NCBI GenBank assembly: GCA_963281255.1
Contig: OY725492.1
Span: 2,403,696-2,467,695, forward strand
DNA: 64,000 nt
Reading direction: 5' to 3'
Origin: Aphrocallistes beatrix
Taxonomy: Eukaryota; Porifera; Hexactinellida; Sceptrulophora; Aphrocallistidae
Shown here: one piece after another, positions 23,649-35,382 of the stretch
How positions within the stretch are numbered: position 1 is the first letter of the stretch
How the letters are laid out: every line of letters begins with the position of its first letter
Notes under the pieces: generated by a model
The model's input: the letters and a program-made list of their open reading frames with translations, nothing else
Database searches by the model: none
What the model was told of the DNA's origin: nothing
Program-made: the position numbers and the translations under genes

Positions 23649-23837
23649 CAGTCGACTCCGCCTAATAGGATCACTGTTTAAATGGGTCAGCCACTTAATC
23701 GGCCCACTTTTGGCAGGACCGGAATAGCTCTCACACATAGAGGTTAATACAAAAATATTTTCGGTTAATAGAGTTCTCCGCTTAATCGGGTCAAAATATC
23801 CCCTGACCGATGTGGCCCTATTAAGCGGAGTCGACTG
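23649..23837. mobile_element. pogo/Tigger-type MITE, TA target
   Basis: Ends CAGTCGACTCCGCCTAATAG and, inverted, CAGTCGACTCCGCTTAATAG, TA at both sides. Nearly the same 189-bp element occurs at 43982-44169. Confidence 0.85.
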
Positions 23838-24699
23838 TATTAAAATATTCGCATGGTGTCTGACATATATATAATTTTCCCCCCTTTTTTAGAATTTGTT
23901 TAACTTCCATTGTACTTATATATTATTTGGTATATATCCAATTAATGTTGCATTTACTATAAAAACAGAACGATTTGCTCGTTAATTCGTTTCTTTATCC
24001 ATTATTAATTCAAAAGCCACAAGTCTTAAAAGCACGATATTTGTAGATTGTTGTAATTTTTCATTGGGATTTGTTGAATAACTAGCCATATCGGAACAAA
24101 GTTCAGTCAGTAGAAAATGAACGAATTATATTTAATCTGTTTTCTAATTTCAAAGGATTATTGTTCTTAATTTATCTTGGGTACGCACAAGTATGTTTTC
24201 CTTAATCATGGTCGAATTATCTGTATTTATCGTATGTTTAAGAATTCTTATAGAATTCGAATAAATATTTACGCTCTGTAGTATATTTATTAGTTTGTGA
24301 ATTTCTTCATCCACCCATTTGATCTTTTGTGCTTTCTGAAATAAAACTCAAATAATTAGTTTATTTCACTAAAATACACATATATTTTCCACTTTGTATC
24401 ATAATGTCATCCTATCATTTAGAAGCAGTGAAAAATGTTTGTCGACTATGTTCTTCGAAAATTTTTAAAACTCCAAATCAGTTGATATTATATTGCATAT
24501 ATCCAAAATAAAGTAATGGTACGATTTCGATATAGAAAAGGAAATAGCATATTCTCCAGAGGTTATTCCTTTCTTTCCATGTGTACTGTGCAAATCGTGT
24601 GTAACTTAACAGTTAGTAAGAATTCCTCTAGATGGTCAAGTAGTATATGAAATTTTGTACTTAGTATTAAATTATGGATGATAATTTGCTGAGCTTTGA

Positions 24700-25565
24700 T
24701 AGATGTTTTTTGTTGGTTCCAAATTCAAATGCTCAAATTCTGCCTCAATTCCAAAATCAACTTCCTTTCGATCAGATTTTGTAATACCTTGTGCTATTCT
24801 TTGCTGCATATCAACATAAGCCTTTTGAAATTCTTGTATAGAAGCTTCCCAACCTTCTACAGTATTTCCCCAAACACTTTGTGTACTAACTTACTTGCAG
24901 ACCGTAGAACAGGAATGATTTCGAGTGACAATATTATTTTCATTAGCTTCATTCCGCTTGAGAACTTTGACCTTCATCGGTATATTTCCATAACCAAGAA
25001 GTGGTATTACATTGGACATCGAAGAAGCTGCTCGTTGACGTAGTATAGTCGATACAACTGTATCACTAAGGCCTTTTCGATTTAATGTCCCGACAATATT
25101 TTGCATGGAGTTACGCTTTGTGCATATATGAATTTTCTTTATGGACAAGCATTTTCGACACTTAACTGGTGTTTGCCTATTCCAAGTGTTTTGATATCTG
25201 GCACAAGAGGATTTGTGTCAATGAGTAGATTTCCTAATTTACGATTAACGCCTTTTTGATCCTTGTATATTTTGCAAACAATGCAATCATCGGAGTTATG
25301 CTGCTTCGTTATCCATATTGGAGATCTCTCAAGGAGAACACCACTAGGCTTTGAGTGCCAATTTCGAGTTTGTGTAGAGCAGATACACATGATTTACACA
25401 GTACACATGGAAAGAAAGGAATAACCACTGGAGAATATGCTATTTCCTTTTCTATATCGATATCGTACCATTACTTTATTTTGGATATAAGCGATATAAT
25501 ATCAATTGGAGTTTTTAAAATTTTCGTACATAGTCGACAAACATTTTTCACTGCTTCTAAATGAT
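24700..25565 (-). pseudogene. Cysteine-rich protein of unknown function, decayed
   Basis: Reading the minus strand from the ATG near 25575: MSSYHLEAVKNVCRLC, then in shifting frames IPFFPCVLCKSCV, an open stretch at 25390-25139 with NWHSKPSGV and DDCIVCKIYKDQK, and another at 25148-24891 with RKGLSDTVVSTIL. Pairs of C-x2-C (CRLC, CVLC, CIVC) suggest zinc binding. The first exon-like part is duplicated in the left arm (24404-24640, plus strand). I do not recognise the family. It may be a transposon-encoded protein of the fold-back element or a captured host fragment. Confidence 0.4.
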
Positions 25566-26060
25566 AGGATGACATTATGATACAAAGTGGAAAATATATG
25601 TGTATTTTAGTGAAATAAACTAATTATTTGAGTTTTATTTCAGAAAGCACAAAAGATCAAATGGGTGGATGAAGAAATTCACAAACTAATAAATATTCTA
25701 CAGAGCGTAAATATTTATTCGAATTCTATAAGAATTCTTAAACATACGATAAATACAGATAATTCGACCATGATCAAGGAATACATACTTGTGCGTACCC
25801 AAGATAAATTAAGAACAATAATCCTTCGAAATTAGAAAACAGATTAAATATAATTCGTTCATTTTCTACTGACTGAACTTTGTTCCGATATGGCTAGTTA
25901 TTCAACAAATCCAAATGAAAAATTACAACAATCTACAAATATCGTGCTTTTAAGACTTGTGGCTTTTGAATTAATAATGGATAAAGAAACGAATCAACGA
26001 GCAAATAGTTCTGTTTTATAGTAAATGCAACATTAATTGGATATATACCAAATTTATATA

Positions 26061-27431
26061 CAGTCAGTGTTCATAATTATTTAGAATTTTCTATGATTTC
26101 TTAATCTACCCTAAATTGTTCTTAAAAAGCTTATAAACTAGGGTTTTGTGGATTATTCTTCAAGTATATTATTATTTCTTTCATAAAATCGTCTTTTTAC
26201 GATTATAAATGTTTTTTTAAAAAATTTTGGAGCAGTTTTCCGTCAAAATTTTCTGAATATTTTCACAAATTCCCCATATTTTTTTGAGTTATCTTTTCTA
26301 CCTTGTTCAACTTACTAATTAGATTTGAAACCTGCCTGAATGTCTCAACAGCAAGCGAGAGAACAGATTCGTATCCTTCACCAAGTCGTAAAACACAACC
26401 TAAAGAAAATTTCCACGATTTTGGGAGTGTCACTTGCCACTGTTTACAATACTATAAGAAAAATCAAAACTGGCCAGACATTGAAACATAAAAAAGGAGG
26501 TGGAAGAAAGGCAATCAAATCAATTGCTATCATGAAATCTATCAGACAACAAGTTAGGAGGTCTTTAGGTGCAATTACATTGGATGAACTGACTTACAAT
26601 GTGTCTCAACGTACAGGTGTAGCATGTTCCAAAATGACAGTTAGGCGAACTCTGAAAAAGATCAAACACCGAAAGGAATTCCCACGCCAAACATTTATGC
26701 TCTCTGAGAAAAACAGGCTGAAACGAATCGAATGGGCTCGCAACAATGAACATAGAGACTGGAGAAACGTTATCTTCTGTGATGAAGCATCCTTTTGGTT
26801 ACACGGGGGCAAGGTTAAGCTCTGGGTTAAAAGAGGAAAACATCGTTCACTTCCCATGCCAAAACACTCTGCCAAAATTCATGTTTGGGCCGCTTGGTCG
26901 TCGATGGGAACATTCTCACTCATTGTTTTCAATCAAAATTTTTTAACAGGACATCTCTATAGCAAGATTTTAGAGTGGGGATTATTAGCGCAAGCAGATG
27001 CTTTGCATTCTGGAGACTGGGTCTTACTGCAAGACAACGATCCCAAACACACCTCAAAAGTTGTGAAGAGTTGGATGGAAGAAAACATGCCCGGGAAGCT
27101 TATGGATTGGCCCAGTCAATCCCCAGATATGAATCCAATCGAAAATCTTTTCGGTTGGATAAAAGGAAGGCTGAACAGGTTGCCACATAAGCGACCAAAG
27201 ACGATTAAGGAGCTGAAAAGTAAACTGAACTCGCTATGGGATTCGATAACTCCAGTTACTGGGAGTCAATGCCTACCAGATGTCAATTACTTCTAGAGAA
27301 CGATGGTATGAAGATTAATTACTAAATTTTAGCTTTGTATCATCGTTCTAAGCTTATTAGAAACATTGTAAACCTTGAGGATTAAAAATTATACCCCTCT
27401 ACTTTTTCTAAATAATTGTGAACACTGACTG
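26061..27431 (+). mobile_element. Tc1-type DD35E element, apparently complete
   Basis: 1371 bp with ends CAGTCAGTGTTCATAATTAT and, inverted, CAGTCAGTGTTCACAATTAT, and TA duplicated at 26059-26060 and 27432-27433. It carries one intact transposase frame. Its insertion splits the right arm of the fold-back structure, which reads continuously once the element is removed, so it is the younger insertion. Confidence 0.95.
26340..27296 (+). CDS. Tc1/mariner transposase, DD35E, intact 318-aa frame
   Basis: Cut-and-paste DNA transposase acting in the nucleus on the flanking TIRs. The N-terminal HTH pair is QAREQIRILHQVVKHNLKKI / ILGVSLATVYNTIRK, then a GGGRK linker and a second HTH (TGVACSKMTVRRTLK). 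The catalytic core has the first Asp in NVIFCDEASFWLHG, the second in VLLQDNDPKHTS and Glu in PDMNPIENLFGWIK. Counting gives 35 residues between the second Asp and the Glu, one more than classical DD34E Tc1. The length (318 aa) is slightly short of the usual about 340 because the C-terminus ends soon after LNSLWDSI. ATG at 26340 is the first Met of the frame; no stop or shift is seen, in contrast with nearly every other gene here. Whether it is active cannot be judged from one copy. Confidence 0.92.
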   Translation: MSQQQAREQIRILHQVVKHNLKKISTILGVSLATVYNTIRKIKTGQTLKHKKGGGRKAIKSIAIMKSIRQQVRRSLGAITLDELTYNVSQRTGVACSKMTVRRTLKKIKHRKEFPRQTFMLSEKNRLKRIEWARNNEHRDWRNVIFCDEASFWLHGGKVKLWVKRGKHRSLPMPKHSAKIHVWAAWSSMGTFSLIVFNQNFLTGHLYSKILEWGLLAQADALHSGDWVLLQDNDPKHTSKVVKSWMEENMPGKLMDWPSQSPDMNPIENLFGWIKGRLNRLPHKRPKTIKELKSKLNSLWDSITPVTGSQCLPDVNYF

Positions 27432-27769
27432 TAAGTACAATGGAAGTTAAACAAATTCTAAAAAGGGGGGAAAATTATATATACTATGTCCGACACCATG
27501 CGAATATTTACTATTACTTGAAGTAAAACATATGAGAAGGTTTTAAATTAATATATAACTATTAATCATGATTGGTCTATACGATATAATGAATTGATTG
27601 CGTTTAAATATGCAAAATATGCTAGGGAAAGGCTTTGTGGATAAATTAGACAAATTTCTGCTGAGTATTGTGGGAAATCGAAAAGTCAAGTCCCTAATTC
27701 AGAAAACCTTTGTACTTTGACAAATCTATAGTTACCATCATATTAAACATCATGCCGCACAGTATATCA

Positions 27770-27895
27770 AATAATGGTATCATTTCGGTTGACAAATTGT
27801 TTTAGAAAAAGAGTCAAGTATGATTTTTAGAGGTTTCTGAGCCCAGACGGAGGGTGGCATAACTAGAGCAAATGATTTAAACGATCGATGAAATT
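27770..27895. repeat. Inverted partner of 23430-23530
   Basis: CAGACGGAGGGTGGCAT and TCGGTTGACAAATTGTTTT mirror the MITE half at 23430-23592, so the fold-back structure and pogo MITE lie between two inverted copies of a Tc1-type MITE half. Confidence 0.55.
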
Positions 27896-27943
27896 TTTTA
27901 ATATTCCTTCGAAATAACAATCATGACAACGATTTGTTGAGCT

Positions 27944-28768
27944 CAGGGTTGGCTAATTTAACCCACCCCCCGGGTTAAACCCGGATTTAACCCGGGTTAA
28001 ACCCGGGCTGGGCAAAACCCCCTTTTGTGGGTTAAACTGGGTTAAAGTGGGTTTTATTATAATGTACTTGTAAATCAAGTTAATTTTAGCGATATCAATT
28101 GTTTGGATTGAAAATTCTTATTCTGCAAGTTTTATATTGAGATTCCGTAATGATATTTTTAATAAGACCTGATGTACGAACAATGGAATTTCTTAAAAGT
28201 TACAACAATCTGAGGTGCATTAAATAAACAATCAAAGGATACTACTATTATATATGTAGAGCAGTTCACCTTACCTACTCTAATCATAGCGATTACTACA
28301 TGTATAATGCTAATTTTGTTGGTGGCCCAGTGATCCTGTTCAAAGCTTTTTTTCTAAAAGTAGAAGGTTCCAAGGTGAGGCGCATAAATGCTTCAATTGA
28401 GCGGATATTTTCTAACTTTAGTTTAGTCCAGAACAAACTTCGAAATAGATTAGACTTAGAGAACCAGCAAAATTGGTAATCTGTTATCGGGAATTGAGAG
28501 GTTAAGTGGAGTTTGACTGGTGATTTGCTTTTCATTTGTTTTAGATTTTCATTTGTATTAGATTTTGATATGCACCTCTTACAATAAGTACGCTTATATA
28601 ATTAATTATATCGTTGAATTTGAAAACAAGGACAATAATGGGAAAATCCGTTTCTGGACAATAAAACCCGTTTTAACCCGGGTTAAACTAATTAAACCCG
28701 GGTTTTACCCGGATTTAACCCACTGGGCTGGGCAAAACCTATTTAACCCGGGTTAAATTCCAACCCTG
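27944..28768 (+). mobile_element. hAT deletion derivative with perfect 8-bp target duplication
   Basis: Ends CAGGGTTGGCTAATTTAACC and, inverted, CAGGGTTGGAATTTAACCCG, flanked by GTTGAGCT at 27936-27943 and 28769-28776. Both ends are built of GGGTTAAACCC repeats. A short transposase relic is in the middle (about 28383-28480: NASIERIFSNFSLVQNKLRN), the hAT C-terminal motif. Confidence 0.92.
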
Positions 28769-28846
28769 GTTGAGCTTTGTGTTAAAATCGATTTGGATTA
28801 ACTAAAATCTAATTGAAACAAAGCTTGAATTATCAACTCTGATAAG

Positions 28847-29134
28847 CAGCGGTGTTTTGCCAAAAATAGAAGTGGGGGGGCGCTTCCTTCCCGTAAAAAA
28901 GTTATATGTTTTTTCGTGAAACTTTATCCCCTGATGGTATAGAAATGGTGATAATAAGAAAGAGAAAAAGAATATGGTTAGTTTAAAATGGCAACAATTG
29001 ATTTGAATTTGTTATGCTACGTAATACATTCTAAGGCTAAAATTAAAATGGTAGTCAGTACGAGGTAAGGAGCGCCCCCCAAGCGAAAAAAGTGGGGGGG
29101 CGGCGCCACCCCGCGCCCCCCCCAAACACCACTG
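28847..29134. mobile_element. hAT-type MITE, perfect 8-bp target duplication
   Basis: Ends CAGCGGTGTTTTGCC and, inverted, CAGTGGTGTTTGGGGG, flanked by CTGATAAG (28839-28846 and 29135-29142). The subterminal regions are runs of G or C. Non-coding. Confidence 0.9.
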
Positions 29135-29142
29135 CTGATAAG

Positions 29143-29569
29143 TCTGTTCGTCTGTCATCATTGTCATCTATCAAGAGAATCATATTTTAATTATATTCAA
29201 CATTTATATTGATAAATGTCAAATATAACAAAAATTCAACTAGTTCAAGCATCTTAAGTATACATGAAGAAATGGGTCCAGGATTAGTTTCAACATCGCC
29301 ACAGCTTAAAAGTCGCAGAAGCGCAACCAAATGAAAAAAAAATGGGATTAAATAATTTAAAATCGCGATAACATCAAAATAGAAAAGAGAGGCTAAAAAT
29401 AAAAGTAGATATTTCGGATGTGCTACTTGAAATAAGGTTTTAAAGAAAGTATTTTAAATACATTACTTAATTTGTGAATAATAACAGAAGCAAAACTTGG
29501 AGAATGTGAAAGTAAAACATAACACAAATTACAAAAATCCAGGGAATAGACATGAACAACAAATTTGAC
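29143..29569. other. No gene recognised
   Basis: AT-rich sequence without terminal repeats or conserved frames. Confidence 0.35.
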
Positions 29570-29571
29570 TA

Positions 29572-30717
29572 AGGTTGGCCTTTCCTATAATAGCTAACTT
29601 TTGACTTTTTCAACCGATTCATTTAATTTTTTCAGTGCAGATTTGAATCGCAGAGTTATCTGCAAAACTGCATTAATAATTGAAATAATTAAAGAGAAAA
29701 AATTTTTTAAAAAATTTGTCATTTTACAAGTAAGAAATCGGAAACAATATGCTTACAATCCATTAGAAACTTTTCAAATTCATTCATAAATCGATGATCT
29801 AACTAATGAACAGTCAGATTTTTGAAAATTGTTAAAATTCATACCAAAACACCCGAGGGATTTTATTTTTAGTAATTTTTACACTATTTTTTCTTAAATT
29901 TCTTTTTATTTGTATTATCAAAATTCTGTCTGTTCATTATGTTCTACTCTTCGAGATCTATCAGAAACCGTTAAGTTTTCGTCCCTATGTTGAATTTACA
30001 AAAAGTTATCACCTTTATAATTGCTGAAAAAAAAGTCTCAGAAAATAGGATTTAGAAAATATTTATATATGTCCCTCAATTTCCATCAGTTTTAACTGTT
30101 TTGGAGTATTAAATAACATGCAAATATCCTTATTCGACAACTTATAGCACTACTTAACTTCAAAATATGGTATATCAAATTTTTCTCCATCAAAAGTGGG
30201 AAAAATGGTCATTGCTGACTGGCCACCCGAAAATAACCACATTCGATAGTGTCCACCGGAATTCGAGATCAATAACTTCTTCGAACCATGTCAGATCACC
30301 ATTTTAACACTAAATTCGTGCTCAGCACTAAATTTCCAGCAATTTGATATATATATTGACCATATTTGGAGAAGTTTTTGGATGTCCGTGCATAGCAACG
30401 GCCAGAAATTTTTTCACATTCCTTCCCGTTGTTAGGAACCCGCAGCCAAAGAATTTCTCCAAATATGTCCAATATATATATCAAATTGCTGGAAATTTAG
30501 TGACATGGTTCAAATAAGTTATGGATATGAGACAAAATGTGTCCTTTTTTAGGCGACACCAGGTAGTACAAGTGGCTCTAAGTGACGAAATATTAGCATT
30601 GAAATTCTAAAAATCAAAATTATTGTTTAAAACCCCTTAAGTTATCCTAAAATGGTTAAAAAGGACTTTTGGCAAATTTTTGATAAAAAACAAAATGTTC
30701 ATAGGAAAGGCCAACCT
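29572..30717. mobile_element. Palindromic TA-inserted MITE (AGGTTGGCCTTTCC family)
   Basis: Ends AGGTTGGCCTTTCCTATAAT and, inverted, AGGTTGGCCTTTCCTATGAA, TA at both sides. It contains a strong internal hairpin around 30286-30520 built on TTTGATATATATATTGACC. A related copy is at 33869-35009. Confidence 0.8.
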
Positions 30718-30986
30718 TAAAAGAAGTGTGAATTCTTAATAGAAAGAGTTGAACAACAAAATCATCAACTACTCAGTCTTTATTGAGGCTTTGTCAAACC
30801 ACATACAAGCTATAGAAATAAGAATCAACTGTAATCTTTTCAGGAAATATGGACAAATCTGTTATTCTAGGGCAGGCCTTCCCAGATGGTCTTTCTATAT
30901 GACGCGTAGACGATTAATTGAAAATTTCAATCACAATTCATCAGTAGCAGGTCCACAGAGGGGGGGGAACATGCCTCTTACAAATA

Positions 30987-32531
30987 TGCTTACTATTAAA
31001 ACTCGATTAATGTGTATATATACATATATCTCTGTAACGAACTGATTTACGAAACTGCACAGAAAGCTGATTTTTGGCATGTTGAGTCATTTGGCTATGC
31101 TCGACTAAGTTCTGAGCAAAGACGAAAATGTCGACTCATCATGGAATTAGGACATAATTGTCACTTTTTGATAATTAGAAATTTATAACTCAGTCATTTT
31201 AGGTGATAGAAGGCTGAAATTTTAATAGAATGTGTATATTAATATACCTCACCATAGCCTACTCTAATAATGCCTCACAGTAAAATAACCAAGGATGCGG
31301 TAATAGCCGAATGGATTAATACACGATTAGCCTAAAATCGTAAACCATGTAGGATAGGCATTAAGAATGTATTACCAGCATATATAAACATGGCATCAAA
31401 GTACATATATCCGTTGTCAAAATTTCGATTAGTCATCATATTATTGGCAACAGGTCATTTTAAGCACGATTTTGGCAATTTTCTAAGCTGTTTTAAGCAT
31501 ACTTCTAAATGTTATTAAAGTAGAATTTTTGTGTAGAACTAAGATTAGTAAGAGTTGATTTGAAAAATTTAGAATTTTTCAATGGAATGTTGTTACATTC
31601 CTAAGTTGCTATGGTTAATCATTTTGATCAGTTTTAGCCATATCCTGTAAACTGTAAGAACTATGTCTTCAAATTTGATCGTATTTGATAGGCAATTGGC
31701 TACTTCCTATTAGGTAATAATACAATTTAAACTTCTAAATTTACAGACTATAGAGTTATGCGACAATTAGTGTTTTGGACACATTCTTAAAATCAACCCA
31801 TAACTCAAAACTCGTTGAATTTAGAAGTTCAAGTTGTATTATCACCTAATAGGAAGTAGTCCATTGCCTATTAAATACGATCAGATTTGGGGGTCTAGTT
31901 ACTAGGGTTTGCACGAAATGGCCTAAACTGACCCCTAAATGCTGACCACAGTAACGCAGGAATGTGACAACATTCCATTGAAAAATTCTAAATTTTTCAA
32001 ATCAACTCGTACTAATCTTGGTTCTACACAAAAATCACACCTTAATAGCATTTAGAAAATGGTTAAAACTGCTTAGAAAATCGCAAAAATTGTCCTTAGA
32101 ATCACCTGTTGCGCAATGATATGATGACTAATCAAAAATTTTCCAACGGATATATGTAATTTGATACCATGTTTGTATATGCTGGTAATACATTCTTAAT
32201 GCCTATTCTGCATGGTTAACGATTTTAGGTTAATCGTGTATTAATCCATTAGGCTACTACTTCATCCCTGTCCATAATTTTCAGTCTACTGTGAGGCATT
32301 ATTAGAGTAGGCTATGACCTCACATATTTTTTGATGCAACTATCATCAAAAAATGATGACTCATCACCTGTTATGACGTCATCATCACGCTTCAAAATTT
32401 TAAAAATTGACAAATTTGGTGATTTTTCGTGCGATATTGATTATAATAGTAGGACAGACGTATTTAATGATGTTATCTCCCTTATAATTAATCAATGTGA
32501 TCCCAGGCAGCGCAAGCAAGGAAAGCGGTTG
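30987..32531 (+). mobile_element. Helitron copy 7, split by a 7-bp-TSD palindromic MITE
   Basis: 5' end TGCTTACTATTAAAACTCG after A, and the family interior up to ATATACCTCAC. It resumes after the MITE at ACCTCACATATTTTTTGATG and ends GAAAGCGGTTG before T at 32531. The tail is shortened: the GGACAC hairpin is lost. Confidence 0.8.
31253..32316. mobile_element. Palindromic MITE (CATAGCCTACTC family), TSD ACCTCAC
   Basis: 1064 bp, nearly fully palindromic. Ends CATAGCCTACTCTAATAATG in inverse orientation. The 7-bp direct repeat ACCTCAC lies at 31246-31252 and 32317-32323. Since the Helitron has this sequence once in other copies, the duplication is a true target-site duplication. Confidence 0.92.
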
Positions 32532-32831
32532 TAGTTATAAATTTGGTTTCTATTTTTAGTTTTGATTTTTATGCACCAAAATAAAGGAATAATATGATTA
32601 ATTAGATCAATAATAGTGCTCTATCGATGGTTAGAATAGCTGTAGATCGATATTTCAACATCTAAGATTTGACATTTCTTGGAGTATCACGTTATTTGCT
32701 CGCTTCGCTCGGTCAGGACCCTTCAATCCAACATCTTGGCTACTACAATAACGCTGGTCTTCTAATTCTCGGACAGTCGAATTTAAGCTAGCCGCCAAAA
32801 TCAAAATCTCTGGAACCGCTACTGCCCATAA

Positions 32832-33702
32832 CAGGGCTGTATCAACTCATTTTAATGAATGAGTTGAATGAGTTGATAGCTCACTGAAATGAGTTGAAAT
32901 GAGTTGGTTGAATCAACTCATTTCAAAATGAGTTGGTTCCAACCAACTCATTCAAAATGAGTTGGTTCCAACCAACTCATCTTACGTTATTAATTAACCA
33001 TATTCATTGCCTTAGCAAAGAAGATTGTTTGTAAATGAATGAGTTGAACGAGTTGAATGAGTTGAATGAGTTGAATGAGTTGAATAATTGAATGAGTTGA
33101 AATGAATTGAATGAGTTGAATTAATTGAATGAGTTGAATGAGTTGGTTGAATCAACTCATTTCAAAATGAGTTGGTTCCAACCAACTCATTCAAAATGAG
33201 TTGGTTCCAACCAACTCATCTTACGTTATTAATTAACCATATTCATTGCCTTAGCAAAGAAGATTGTTTGTAAATGAATGAGTTGAATGAATTGAATGAG
33301 TTGAATGAGTTGGTTGAATCAACTCATTTCAAAATGAGTTGGTTCCAACCAACTCATTCAAAATGAGTTGGTTCCAACCAACTCATCTTACGTTATTAAT
33401 TAACCATATTCATTGCCTTAGCAAAGAAGATTGTTTGTAAATGAATGAGTTGAATGAATTGAATGAGTTGAACGAGTTGAATGAGTTGAACGAGTTGAAT
33501 GAGTTGAATGAGTTGAATGAGTTGAATAATTGAATGAGTTGAAATGAATTGAATGAGTTGAATTAATTGAATGAGTTGAATGAGTTGATTACATAAACCT
33601 GGATGAATTGAATGAGTTGGTTACATCCAAATGAATGAGTTGAATGAGTTGGTGCCTAGAAAATGAGTTTTTTACCAACTCAAAATAAGTTGATACAGCC
33701 CA
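32832..33702. mobile_element. hAT-type MITE filled with GAGTTGAAT tandem repeats
   Basis: Ends CAGGGCTGTATCAACTC and, inverted, CTGGGCTGTATCAACTT. The flanks share CCCATAA. The interior consists of GAGTTGAAT nine-mers, and a longer unit (CTTACGTTATTAATTAACC ... ATTGTTTGTAAATGAATGAG) occurs three times near 32980, 33218 and 33386. A shorter copy with better target duplication is at 42289-42750. Confidence 0.8.
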
Positions 33703-33772
33703 GGCCCCATAATATGCTCAACAGTTACAGGTATCAGTATAATTCCTTGGGTTTGCTTGTAGTGTATAATTA

Positions 33773-35091
33773 TGTCCCGATTAAGCGGATTTCCCAATTA
33801 ACTGATGAAATTTAGTATTAGCGTCTATGTATGGGAACCATTTCGTTCCTGGAGACTTGTCCCAATTAAGGCTAGTGTTTCCCATGGGACACTTGTTTTT
33901 TACTAAAATGTGCCCAAATGGCTTTTTTATCATTTTTAGATCCTTATAGGGATTCTAAACAATATTTCCGATTTTTATAACTCCAGGCCCAATATTTCGC
34001 CACTTTGAGCCACTTGTATCACCTGGTGTCGTTCTAAAAACGACACATTTTAAATGCGAAATGTCCCACAGCTATAACTTCGTTTAACAGTGCTAGTTCA
34101 TCATTTTAATGCTGAATTCATGCTCAGCACTAGATTTCCAGCAATTTGATATATATATTGACCATATTTGGAAACATTTTTGTTTGACCGTGCCTAGCAA
34201 CGGCCAGGATCCAAATATGGTCAATATATATATCAAATTGCTGGAAATCTAGTGCTGAGCACGAATTCAGTATTAAAATAACTACCTGGAATAGTCAAAT
34301 AAAGTTATAGATATGGGATTTCGGTGGATACTATCGGACATGGTCATTTTCTAAGTCCCCAGTCATAACTGACAACTTTTTCACACTTTTGAAGGTGTCA
34401 TGATGTGAAAATATTTGATATGCCATATTTTGAAGTTAAGTACTACCATAAGTTGTTGATTTAGGATGTTTGGATGTTATTTAATACTAGGATACAGTAA
34501 AAACTAATGGAAATCAAACCTTTCCGAAGAAAATTGCTTTGTAGCCTGTTTTTAGCACTCAAAAAATCAATTTACAAAGGAGGAATCTTTAGTTACAAAG
34601 GTCGTAGAGTAAAAAACTCGACGGTTTTGGAAAGATCTCGTCACGTAGAACAAAATGATAGAGACAGATTTTCGATATTCTACTTTAGAAAAACGTTAAA
34701 ATATTTTTCCTTACGAAAATCTGCTTCTAAATTTTGCAGTAACGAAATTGGAAAGAAAAAATTAATTGGGTTAAAATTGAAAATTATATTCTTATTATTT
34801 CAACCATTTCGTGCAAGAATAATAGAGTAAAAGAGGCATAAGCCATTGAAGTTTCCTTGAATGTACTCTATAAATTAGGTGATTTGGGAAAAAAATTTCT
34901 TGCTTCTGGAGCTCCCGAAAAGAGTATTTTCGAGAACAGTTTCCACAAAAAAATTCAGGAGAAAATAATGAAAACTTTTTGAGTTAGTTTTGGAAGGAAA
35001 CACCAACCTTAAGCGGTTGTCTCAATTAAGCGGTTGCCCTAATTAACCGGTTGTCCGATTAACCGGTGTTCCGATTAAGCGGAGTTGACTG
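33773..35091. mobile_element. pogo-type MITE split by a palindromic MITE
   Basis: The right end, inverted, is CAGTCAACTCCGCTTAATCG before TA. The left part has CCGATTAAGCGGATTTCCC repeats; its terminus is lost. The inner MITE sits at the TA of CCCAATTAAGCGG. Confidence 0.6.
33869..35009. mobile_element. Palindromic TA-inserted MITE, second copy
   Basis: Ends AGGCTAGTGTTTCCCA and, inverted, AGGTTGGTGTTTCCTTCC, TA at both flanks. The internal hairpin at about 34110-34290 has arms of about 75 bases (CAGCACTAGATTTCCAGCAA and its inverse). The 107-codon frame at 34507 lies in this non-coding repeat and is not counted as a gene. Confidence 0.75.
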
Positions 35092-35382
35092 TAGTTATAA
35101 TTTTTTGGGCTCTTTATCGTACGAGAGCAACATGAAATTCTCGAGGATGAAAAAAAGCATTCTACTACGTATAAAACAATTCAATGGATTGGCAAACTTG
35201 ATTTACCAAATATCAGAAATAATAGTGTTTTTCAAAGTAGTCACTATAGAAAGTCGAAAAATGAGAAGTCCATTGAAATGTTTAACTACATTGCTTTAAA
35301 CCCATTAATTAAAATTAAATAATATTTGAGGCAAAATATAATTGAATATTTCCGGTCAGGTTAATCATATTATAAAACATAC

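Larger units (their letters stand above)
23850..27530. repeat. Large fold-back structure with a Tc1 element in its right arm
   Basis: Left arm about 23850-24640 matches, in inverse orientation, 25390-26060 plus 27432-27530. The two parts of the right arm are separated by the Tc1 element at 26061-27431. Matching landmarks: GGTATATATCCAATTAATG against 26035; CATGGTGTCTGACATATA against 27490; GAAAGGAATAACC against 24560. The arms include the 5' part of a cysteine-rich coding sequence, and the loop (24640-25390) contains its continuation on the minus strand. Superfamily and outer target duplication not resolved. Confidence 0.75.

Noticed and set aside
32840-33700. CRISPR-like array of GAGTTGAAT units
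   Set aside because: The units are contiguous with no unique spacers, within a transposon in a eukaryotic genome.
34507-34830. 107-codon basic protein
   Set aside because: It lies inside a palindromic TA-inserted MITE and the frame is not kept in the related copy at 29572.
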